In this document: piece by piece, positions 1 through 5,047 of the stretch
Layout of the letters: every line of letters begins with the position of its first letter
Position numbering within the stretch: the stretch's first letter is position 1
Origin: JAJDOJ01 sp034722015
GTDB lineage: Bacteria > Pseudomonadota > Gammaproteobacteria > JAJDOJ01
Assembly: GCA_034722015.1 (NCBI GenBank)
Contig: JAYENI010000240.1
Location: 1-5,749, forward strand
DNA: 5,749 nucleotides
Reading direction: 5' to 3'
Notes under the pieces: model-generated
Told to the model about the DNA's origin: nothing
Database searches by the model: none
The model's input: the letters and a program-made list of their open reading frames with translations, nothing else
Made by a program: the position numbers and the translations under genes

Positions 1-33
1 CTCAGGGCGCAAACCCTCTGCTTTCGGAGAGCG

Positions 34-738
34 TCAGTCGGTAAACGCCTCGCTCCGTTGCCGAACCTTCCACTTTCCCGCCCGGTGGCGCCAGCTCCCG
101 TCCGGCAGCGCCTCCAGAAACACGGGACGACCGTGGTACATGCTGAATTTCGAGATTTCCCCGAAATCGAGGACGCCGAGATGGAAGGCGGCGTGGCGGA
201 ACGCGGCGCCGTGACCGACGAACAGTTTGACGCCCGAGTGGTTGCCGTTCGCGCGCAATTCGTCGATGCGCCGAATCAGGTGGTCGGCGACGCGCCGCCC
301 GGCCTGCATCAGCGACTCGGCGCCCTGCAGCGGCAGGCGATAGTGACTGGCGGACTTCCAGCCGGCGGGCGGGGCGTCGAAGCGCGGGTCGGCGCGGATG
401 ATGTCCTCGATCTGCCCGACCGTCAGGTTGGCGGCGCATCCGAGCCCCCGTTCGGCCAGCGCGTCGAAGGTCTCGACCGGGGCCGCCGGCGGCCCCGGTT
501 CCGCGGCAATGATACGCGCCGTTTCCCAGGCCCTCAGCAGCTGTGAACTGTCGATTCCGGGGAGCGTGGACCAGCCGTGATCCTCAATGGCTTCACGCAC
601 GAGGCCCGCTGCTTCCCGGGCCTGGCGTCGACCGGTCTCTGTCAGTGGAAACGGCTGGTGCGCGCTGGGCACATCCGGCAACTGGCGATAGTCGCAATGA
701 CGCACAAGCGCGGCGATCAGCGGCCCGCTGTCACTCAT
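34..738 (-). CDS. Histidine phosphatase (RHG/phosphoglycerate mutase fold) with RHC variant
   Basis: This 234-residue protein of the histidine phosphatase superfamily most likely removes phosphate from a small molecule or protein through a phosphohistidine intermediate. The core is visible: R13-H14 in LVRHCD (the usual RHG is RHC here), R69 in SSQLLRAWETA, an acidic candidate E96 in LAERGLG, and the second catalytic histidine H176 in FVGHGAAFRH. No signal peptide or membrane segment is seen, so it is probably cytoplasmic. Its ATG overlaps the stop of the upstream SixA-Nudix gene (ATGA at 738-735). No convincing Shine-Dalgarno lies before it, so translational coupling probably sets the start. 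It is the last complete gene of the minus-strand set in the window. The Gly-to-Cys change next to the nucleophile leaves the catalytic residues intact. The substrate is unknown; the neighbourhood suggests a phosphorylated metabolite. The fold call is firm, the role is inference. Confidence 0.87.
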   Translation of the reverse strand: MSDSGPLIAALVRHCDYRQLPDVPSAHQPFPLTETGRRQAREAAGLVREAIEDHGWSTLPGIDSSQLLRAWETARIIAAEPGPPAAPVETFDALAERGLGCAANLTVGQIEDIIRADPRFDAPPAGWKSASHYRLPLQGAESLMQAGRRVADHLIRRIDELRANGNHSGVKLFVGHGAAFRHAAFHLGVLDFGEISKFSMYHGRPVFLEALPDGSWRHRAGKWKVRQRSEAFTD

Positions 739-1706
739 GCGCTACCGCGTAGCCGCCGCGCCAGGGTTTCCACGATCGGCGCGAGTTCGATTTGCTTCAG
801 TCGTTTTGCGGCTTCTTCGGGAGAGACCCATTGCCGTCCCCGGTGACGTTCCTCCCACTCGTCCTCGGGCACGACCTCCGTGACCATCATGGGGTATACG
901 TCCACCGTACACGTCGCGCCCCACTTCTCGTAGGCGTACGATCCGATCGGATCCGCGCCGACCTTGCCTTCCACGCCGGCCTCCTCGCGGGCCTCCTTGG
1001 CGGCGGACTGCTGCGGTGTCAGACCGGGATCCTTGATACCCTTCGGCACCACGAAGTGTTTCTTCTTGCTCGAGGAGATGACGAGGATCTCCGGTTCGCC
1101 GTCGCGTAGTCGATATGGAATGACGGAGGACTGTGTGTAGTAGTAGGCCGGTCTGTCCCTGAGGTCGTCACCGTCGGGAGCGGGATAGGGAAACTTGCCC
1201 GGCAGGTCGCCTGGACGCGTCACCGAAATGACTCGCGCGCATCCGGTGTACAGCGATTCCCAGTCGTCCGGCATTTCGAGTCTGGCCAGCGTGGCCGTCG
1301 GCAGGGTCTTGCCATCTGCCGGTGCCTCGAGGGAATCACCGGCCAGTTGGGTGAGTAACATTTCCAGTCCGGGATTGTGGCCCACCAGCAGGACCCGCTG
1401 CGCCGCTTCCGGACAGTCGCGCAACACGGTCATGAGGTCGCCGGGCCAGGCCTCGTAGATCCTCTCATCGCGTTGAATGCCGCTCGAGCCCCTGCCCATG
1501 GCCTTGCTCAGCTTTTCCGCCGTCACCAGGGCGCGTTCGGCCGGGGAACTGACGATGTGGTCGGGTTGCAGCCCCTGCTGCCAGAGCCACACACCCATGC
1601 GCTGCGCGCCCCGTTTCCCGCGATCCGTCAGCGGACGGTGGAAATCGCTTGCGTCGACGTCCCAGTCCGATTTTCCGTGGCGAAGAATCATCAGCTCACG
1701 TGCCAT
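735..1706 (-). CDS. SixA-type histidine phosphatase fused to C-terminal Nudix hydrolase
   Basis: This is a two-domain, 323-residue enzyme. Residues 1-165 form a SixA-like histidine phosphatase: R9-H10-G11, D21..RPLTDRG, R58 in SSPAERALVTA, and H110 in LLVGHNPG. After a proline- and aspartate-rich linker (about 166-186), residues 187-320 form a Nudix domain with PKG at 221-223 and a degenerate Nudix box (G223 to V245). The catalytic glutamates E238, E241 and E242 are kept in KEAREEAG. The first Nudix Glu is replaced by L229 and the usual Arg by K237, a variation I recall from diphosphoinositol/diadenosine polyphosphate-type Nudix proteins. Mycobacterial MutT1 pairs the same two folds in the opposite order. 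The fusion implies sequential chemistry: the Nudix half cleaves a phosphoanhydride and the phosphatase half removes the remaining phosphate. The start is supported by GGGAG (1720-1716), 9 nt upstream and inside the end of the kinase gene; the gap to the kinase stop is 3 bp. Confidence 0.9.
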   Translation of the reverse strand: MARELMILRHGKSDWDVDASDFHRPLTDRGKRGAQRMGVWLWQQGLQPDHIVSSPAERALVTAEKLSKAMGRGSSGIQRDERIYEAWPGDLMTVLRDCPEAAQRVLLVGHNPGLEMLLTQLAGDSLEAPADGKTLPTATLARLEMPDDWESLYTGCARVISVTRPGDLPGKFPYPAPDGDDLRDRPAYYYTQSSVIPYRLRDGEPEILVISSSKKKHFVVPKGIKDPGLTPQQSAAKEAREEAGVEGKVGADPIGSYAYEKWGATCTVDVYPMMVTEVVPEDEWEERHRGRQWVSPEEAAKRLKQIELAPIVETLARRLRGSA

Positions 1707-1709
1707 GGC

Positions 1710-2825
1710 TTATCTCTCCCTTGTTCCGGTTTCGGCGAACGCCAGGCAGTCCGCCACGATCGCCTCGAAATCGACGCCACCCAGGATCTCGTAGACCGGG
1801 ACGTTCCCGAGCATGCGCAGGTAGGCCTGCTCGTCCAGCGGCGTGGTGTCCCGCCGGAACGACCCGTCGGGGTACTGGTAGAACGGCCCCGGGGATTTCA
1901 TGATCGCGCCGAGCAGATCGCGGCGCGTGTTCGGGTCGACGCGTTCCAGCCGGGGTGGCTCGTTGAGGTCACGATGCCAGTTGAGCACGAGAAACGCCGA
2001 GAGCGGCGCCTGCGGTGTGATCTGCCCCGGTCCGTAGACCTGTGCCACGTCGACGTCGTACTTGTCCTCCAGGTCCCAGAGTTCCCCCCGGGGCAGGGCC
2101 AGCAACGTATCACGTTCCTCTCTCGAAATCAGGCCGTGCAATTTCGGGTTGTGCACAATGGTTCCGGGATTGACCCGCGGCAGCTTGGGGATACCGATCG
2201 CGTCGACGCCGTTGGCGTTCGGGCGAATGAACAGCCGGTCGTTGGTCAGGTAGGATACCTGGTCGTGGTCCAGCAGGCGCAGCATCAGCGTGGACTTGCC
2301 ACCGCCCGAGAATCCCGCGATCCCCAGTGTCGATCCCCGGACCACCAGCCCGGACGCGTGGCAGATCAACCAGTCGCGGTGCTGTAGCCAGTTCATGTAC
2401 TGCGCGTTGATGAAATTGATGACCTGATTGTCGTACTTCAGGCAGGGGCCGGCGGCGATGCGGTGTGTCTCGCTTTGCAGAAACACCATGCCGGTGCGCA
2501 CCTTCCACACCAGCCGGCCGTCCTCCAGGTCGTGGTAGGCGTCCTTGCGTCCCGTCTTGCCGGGTTCGCGTTTCCAGTCGATGAATTCGACGCCGGGATC
2601 CGGCGGTGAGGATTCGATCGCGACGAGGTCGAGCTCGGGTTCCTTGTCCCCCGAAGGTGCGACGACGTGCGCGAAGTACCGGCGCAGATCGTCTATCAAC
2701 GCCGCGGAGTTGGAACGTAGCCGCAGGGTGCATTCACCGGGAGAGAGCAACAGGGCGTCGTCGCAGAGTGTTGCACCGCCGGTCAGGGCGGTGGCCGCGG
2801 ATACCGCATCCGTGATCGTGCTCAT
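1710..2825 (-). CDS. HprK-related kinase B (GAK-system type P-loop kinase)
   Basis: This 371-residue protein resembles the catalytic half of HPr kinase/phosphorylase. A Walker A loop GFSGGGKST spans 171-179 (K177, S178). It is preceded by LICHASGLVVRG, where H156 matches the His-containing HG segment upstream of the P-loop in HprK. It is followed by YLTNDRLFI (N195-D196), at the place of the acidic/Walker B-like segment. HprK phosphorylates a serine of HPr in carbon control, but no HPr or PTS gene is nearby and the N-terminal 150 residues look unlike HprK's. From memory, TIGRFAMs names this family HprK-related kinase B and places it in the uncharacterised GAK system; the CofD-like gene at 3826-5019 fits that. 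The ATG overlaps the stop of the 24-codon ORF upstream (ATGA at 2825-2822), with GGGGAG about 11 nt before it. It is probably a cytoplasmic kinase of a protein or small molecule; the substrate is unknown. Confidence 0.87.
   Translation of the reverse strand: MSTITDAVSAATALTGGATLCDDALLLSPGECTLRLRSNSAALIDDLRRYFAHVVAPSGDKEPELDLVAIESSPPDPGVEFIDWKREPGKTGRKDAYHDLEDGRLVWKVRTGMVFLQSETHRIAAGPCLKYDNQVINFINAQYMNWLQHRDWLICHASGLVVRGSTLGIAGFSGGGKSTLMLRLLDHDQVSYLTNDRLFIRPNANGVDAIGIPKLPRVNPGTIVHNPKLHGLISREERDTLLALPRGELWDLEDKYDVDVAQVYGPGQITPQAPLSAFLVLNWHRDLNEPPRLERVDPNTRRDLLGAIMKSPGPFYQYPDGSFRRDTTPLDEQAYLRMLGNVPVYEILGGVDFEAIVADCLAFAETGTRER
1716..1720 (-). promoter_or_regulatory. Ribosome binding site of the SixA-Nudix gene
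   Basis: GGGAG on the minus strand, 9 nt before the ATG at 1706. It is embedded in the last codons of the HprK-related kinase gene, so the two genes are translated from one message. It supports the chosen start. Confidence 0.6.
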
Positions 2826-2896
2826 CGTTCGGCCAGCTCCCCGAGCACATGCCCGGCATAGAGCGCCGCGGCGTCGATGCCGGTCCCTTCCTTCAT
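2822..2896 (-). CDS. Possible 24-residue micro-ORF or frameshifted tail of the PhoU-like gene
   Basis: An ATG at 2896-2894 opens a 24-codon frame rich in Ala, Leu, Glu and Gly that could form a short amphipathic helix (AAALYAGHVLGELAER). Its ATG overlaps the TGA of the PhoU-like gene (ATGA at 2896-2893), and its own TGA overlaps the ATG of the kinase gene (ATGA at 2825-2822). Such overlaps at both ends suit a chain of re-initiation. No clear Shine-Dalgarno precedes it; a G6 run sits 9 nt upstream. The same frame is reached from the PhoU-like gene by a -1 shift at that G6 run, so it may really be the C-terminus of a 139-residue protein. Chance cannot be excluded for so short a frame. I recognise no family. 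Confidence 0.35.
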   Translation of the reverse strand: MKEGTGIDAAALYAGHVLGELAER

Positions 2897-3240
2897 GCCG
2901 CGAAACCCCCCGAACGCAGACAACGCTTTTGTTTGATGTACCCCATCTGGTGAACGCAGTCGCGGCAAAGTTCCGCGATGCGCTCCAGGCTGGTTGCGAT
3001 CGACTCCGCCGCCCGCAGGGCCTGGATCTGCGCGTCTGCGATCTTGCAGCGGGAGATCTGCCCGAGGCAGCTGTCGTGGATCCGCATTTTCAGGTTGTAG
3101 GCGTACCCGCTGCGATCCAGGATATGCTGGGCGACGATGGGAGAGTCGGTCTCGATGCACGAGTGCAGATTGGAGACCTGTGAATCGACCTCGGCAATCA
3201 GGAAGTGCAGGTTGTCGCGGATGCTTTTCGAAAGCTGCAT
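2893..3240 (-). CDS. Single-domain PhoU-like helical protein
   Basis: This 115-residue, almost wholly helical protein resembles one repeat of PhoU, the regulator of phosphate uptake that binds metal and contacts the Pst transporter and PhoR. The pattern is a long first helix, a second helix IVAQHILDRSGYAYNLKMRI (about 35-54) like the E/D-rich PhoU helix, and a third segment ending AAESIATSLERIAELCRDC (about 77-95), close to the PhoU consensus 'IASDLERIGD'. Full PhoU has two such three-helix bundles and about 220-240 residues, so this is a half-length form. Two Cys and a His cluster at C92, C95 and H97. The acidic metal-site residues of PhoU are only partly present. The gene starts 30 bp after the Nudix stop with no strong Shine-Dalgarno, and its TGA overlaps the ATG of the 24-codon ORF. 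Its last six codons cross a G6 run that could shift the frame. It could be an adaptor for the kinase system; that is inference. Confidence 0.72.
   Translation of the reverse strand: MQLSKSIRDNLHFLIAEVDSQVSNLHSCIETDSPIVAQHILDRSGYAYNLKMRIHDSCLGQISRCKIADAQIQALRAAESIATSLERIAELCRDCVHQMGYIKQKRCLRSGGFAA
2905..2911 (-). other. Slippery-type heptamer GGGGGGT near the 3' end of the PhoU-like gene
   Basis: On the coding strand the zero frame reads TCG GGG GGT TTC (codons 110-113). This places G_GGG_GGT in the X_XXY_YYZ register typical of -1 ribosomal slippage. A -1 shift would read on as F-R-G-M and run through the 24-codon frame, ending at the TGA that overlaps the kinase ATG. This would give 139 residues instead of 115. 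The run could equally be an indel hotspot or a base-calling error. No stimulatory pseudoknot or upstream Shine-Dalgarno was identified. Confidence 0.4.
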
Positions 3241-3270
3241 GTTCTTGTTTTGTCGTCCGGGTATCCGCGG

Positions 3271-3741
3271 CTATTTTCCCAGCGTGCCGAGATAGACCGA
3301 ACCGGTCGTCGGGTCGCCGGCAAGGATTCCCGCGAGACCGCGGGGGAACAGGGGCGCCCCGTCCAGCTCGCCCAGCGCCATCCAGACGACATCGATCTGG
3401 TGCTTGTCCGGGCGATGTCCATTGTGTGCCTGGTAGTGCTCCGGCACCGAACAGGCGAACAGGAACTCCACCAGCTGGCGGGTCGACGGGGGCGTGGTGT
3501 CGCGCGCCTTGAACCAGTCAGCCACGTAGACCAGATCGCGTACCCGGACCCCGGTCCCGATTTCCTCCCGGCACTCGCGGTCGAGGGCCTGGGGCAGGGT
3601 TTCGCCGGGTTCCTGGGCGCCACCGGGCAGCGCGAAACGCTCCCCCTGCCCGTCTCCTCCCTTGCGCAGCAGGAGTATCCTGCGCTCGCGCACGATCAGC
3701 GCTCGCGCCGCGTTGCGGATCCCCGGGACGAGATTATCCAT
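3271..3741 (-). CDS. Nudix hydrolase with a canonical Nudix box
   Basis: This 156-residue single-domain Nudix hydrolase would cleave a nucleoside diphosphate linked to another group, using Mg2+ or Mn2+. The Nudix box is complete: G41, E47, R55, E56, E59, E60 and G62, in GAQEPGET through RECREEIGTG. It is preceded by the strand NAARALIVRERRILLLRK (10-27) and followed by a C-terminal segment with HQIDVVWMALGEL. Length and layout fit small ADP-ribose/MutT-like members, but the box does not define the substrate. This is the first gene of the minus-strand set. Its ATG lies about 14 nt after the start point expected from the TACAAT box, and no Shine-Dalgarno is visible, so translation may be close to leaderless. 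The PhoU-like gene follows after 30 bp. The product is probably cytoplasmic. Confidence 0.92.
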   Translation of the reverse strand: MDNLVPGIRNAARALIVRERRILLLRKGGDGQGERFALPGGAQEPGETLPQALDRECREEIGTGVRVRDLVYVADWFKARDTTPPSTRQLVEFLFACSVPEHYQAHNGHRPDKHQIDVVWMALGELDGAPLFPRGLAGILAGDPTTGSVYLGTLGK

Positions 3742-3749
3742 GGGCGAAT

Positions 3750-3764
3750 TTCGATGATTCGATT
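3750..3764. repeat. Tandem 8-bp-spaced TTCGAT direct repeat in the divergent intergenic region
   Basis: TTCGAT occurs at 3750-3755 and 3758-3763, eight bases apart. The pair sits between the minus-strand -10 box and the Nudix ATG. It could be a regulator half-site pair or simply AT-rich intergenic sequence. Confidence 0.25.
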
Positions 3765-3767
3765 GTA
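3762..3767 (-). promoter_or_regulatory. Candidate -10 box (TACAAT) for the minus-strand gene set
   Basis: TACAAT matches the sigma70 -10 consensus at five of six bases. It lies about 20 bp before the ATG at 3741, which implies a very short leader. The -35 position at 17-bp spacing (AAGTAG) is poor and overlaps the small palindrome at 3779-3789, so an activator or a different sigma factor may be involved. Confidence 0.4.
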
Positions 3768-3791
3768 ATCACTCACACAGTAGCCTACTTT
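3763..3791 (+). promoter_or_regulatory. Weak candidate promoter for the CofD-like gene
   Basis: TTGTAA (3763-3768) and TACTTT (3786-3791) are 17 bp apart. They match the sigma70 -35 and -10 consensus at four and three of six bases. The expected start point near 3798 would leave a leader of about 28 nt containing AGGA. It overlaps the minus-strand -10 box, so the two directions would compete. Confidence 0.28.
3779..3789. promoter_or_regulatory. Perfect 5+1+5 palindrome between divergent genes, possible operator
   Basis: AGTAG-C-CTACT is a perfect inverted repeat located between the divergent starts. It overlaps the candidate plus-strand -10 and the minus-strand -35 position, so a bound dimer could affect both directions. 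The arms are short, and a chance match is possible. Confidence 0.3.
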
Positions 3792-3810
3792 CCACCCGAA
3801 TGCAGCGGAC

Positions 3811-3814
3811 AGGA
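3811..3814 (+). promoter_or_regulatory. Ribosome binding site candidate of the CofD-like gene
   Basis: AGGA lies 11 nt before the ATG at 3826. A second ATG at 3819 is in another frame and opens a frame without family features, so the start at 3826 is preferred on protein similarity even though the spacing is long. Confidence 0.45.
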
Positions 3815-3825
3815 AGCGATGGTCA

Positions 3826-5019
3826 ATGAGCGAAATCCGCGTCACACGGCGTGCCAGGATTCCCGATCGTGTCCGGATCGCCCGCTATGCCCGGGCCCCC
3901 GAACTCGGGCCGCGTGTGCTGTTGTTCAGCGGGGGCTCGGCAGTGAACGAGGCGAGCCGGGAACTGAAGAACTTTACCCACAACTCGGTCCACATGGTCA
4001 CGCCGTTCGATTCCGGCGGCAGCTCGGCCAAGTTGCGGCAGGCGTTTCAGATGCCCTCTATCGGCGACCTGCGCTGTCGTCTGATGGCCCTGGCCGACGA
4101 GAGCGTCACCGGGCATCCCGAGGTCTATCAGTTGTTCACCTACCGGTTCCCCGCAGACGCGAAGAACCGGGTACTGGCGAAGCAGCTCGACGACATGGTC
4201 GAGGGCCGGGATCCGATGGTTTCGACGATCTCGAACCCGATGCGTCAGCTCATCCGTAACCAGCTCGGGTTCTTCCGCAACGCCATGCCGAAGGGCTTCG
4301 ATCTGCGCGGCGCCAGTATCGGCAACCTGATCCTGGCGGGCGGATACCTCAACAATCACCAGCAGCTGGACCCGATCATCTTCCTGTTCTCCAAACTGGT
4401 GGAGGTGCAGGGGACCGTGCGGGCCGTCGTTGACGCCAACCTGCACCTGGGCGCGGAACTTCAGGACGGTTCGTGCGTAATCGGTCAGCACCGCCTGACA
4501 GGCAAGGAGGTGGCGCCCCTGGCCTCGCCGGTGAAGCGCCTGTTCCTTTCCGAGCGCATCGACAAACGTGTCGACGCCGAGACATCCCTGCGGAAGAAGA
4601 ACCGCAAACTGATCGACAAGTCCGACCTGATCTGTTTTCCGCCCGGAAGTTTTTATTCCAGCCTGCTGGCGAACCTGCTGCCCCACGGAGTCGGCAAGGC
4701 GATCGCCGGGACCGATTGTCCGAAGCTGTATATACCCAATCTCGGCGCCGATCCCGAACAGATCGGAATGACCTCCGATCGCATGGTAGAGACACTGATC
4801 CGGCAGTTACGCGTCGATGCCGGCAAGGGCTGTCGTGACGACAGGCTGCTCAACTTCATATTGCTGGATAGCAGCAACGGCGACTATCCTTCCCCGATTT
4901 CCCGCAAACTCGTCCGCGATCTTGGCGTGCAGGTCATCGACACCCCGCTGATCAGCGAACGAAGTGCGCCTTACTACGATGCCGGGATGCTGGTGTCGGC
5001 AATCCTGTCGCTGACCTGA
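3826..5019 (+). CDS. CofD/YvcK-fold protein of the GAK-system type
   Basis: This 397-residue protein has the CofD/YvcK fold. CofD transfers a phospholactyl-type group to deazaflavin Fo; YvcK binds UDP-sugars. Family signatures appear in order: VLLFSGGSAVNE (31-42) in place of the usual GGTG loop, VTPFDSGGSSAKLRQ (58-72), GDLRCRLMALAD (80-91), GASIGNLILAGG (162-173), SDLICFPPGSFYSSLLANLL (266-285), and KLYIPNLGADPEQIGMTSDRM (from 300). The loop change and a long C-terminal part (about 325-397, LLNFILLDSS, DLGVQVIDTPL) separate it from true CofD. From memory, TIGRFAMs has a 'GAK system CofD-like' family, and the divergent HprK-related kinase B supports membership. No F420 genes (CofE, CofC) are visible, so F420 synthesis is unlikely. 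It begins the plus-strand set, 84 bp from the divergent Nudix start, and a Nudix gene follows after 28 bp. A nucleotide- or phosphate-linked substrate is inferred, not shown. Confidence 0.9.
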   Translation: MSEIRVTRRARIPDRVRIARYARAPELGPRVLLFSGGSAVNEASRELKNFTHNSVHMVTPFDSGGSSAKLRQAFQMPSIGDLRCRLMALADESVTGHPEVYQLFTYRFPADAKNRVLAKQLDDMVEGRDPMVSTISNPMRQLIRNQLGFFRNAMPKGFDLRGASIGNLILAGGYLNNHQQLDPIIFLFSKLVEVQGTVRAVVDANLHLGAELQDGSCVIGQHRLTGKEVAPLASPVKRLFLSERIDKRVDAETSLRKKNRKLIDKSDLICFPPGSFYSSLLANLLPHGVGKAIAGTDCPKLYIPNLGADPEQIGMTSDRMVETLIRQLRVDAGKGCRDDRLLNFILLDSSNGDYPSPISRKLVRDLGVQVIDTPLISERSAPYYDAGMLVSAILSLT

Positions 5020-5035
5020 TGTCTACCGGTTTCGG

Positions 5036-5042
5036 GGAGGAG
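5036..5042 (+). promoter_or_regulatory. Strong ribosome binding site of the downstream Nudix gene
   Basis: GGAGGAG, with the GGAGG core ending 7 nt before the ATG at 5048, is the best Shine-Dalgarno in the window. It fixes the start and suggests this Nudix protein is made at a good rate compared with its coupled neighbours. Confidence 0.85.
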
Positions 5043-5047
5043 AGTCC

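Noticed and set aside
16..31. Small inverted repeat (CTCT/AGAG) after the last minus-strand gene as a terminator
   Set aside because: Only a 4-bp stem with no T-run; not supportable.
1377..2387. 336-codon open frame on the plus strand
   Set aside because: It lies opposite two well-supported genes, has no family motifs, and is a product of high GC with few stops.
2110..2733. 207-codon minus-strand frame inside the HprK-related kinase gene
   Set aside because: Arg- and Pro-rich, typical of an out-of-frame shadow in GC-rich DNA.
3819..4259. Alternative plus-strand frame starting at an ATG 7 nt before the CofD-like start
   Set aside because: It has a better spaced AGGA, but its protein is low-complexity with no family signal, while the other frame is conserved.
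3823..4686. 287-codon open frame on the minus strand opposite the CofD-like gene
   Set aside because: Antisense shadow; the plus-strand gene has clear CofD/YvcK motifs throughout.
3826..5019. True CofD and an F420 biosynthesis locus
   Set aside because: The loop motif differs and no other F420 gene is present; the neighbours point to a GAK-type locus.
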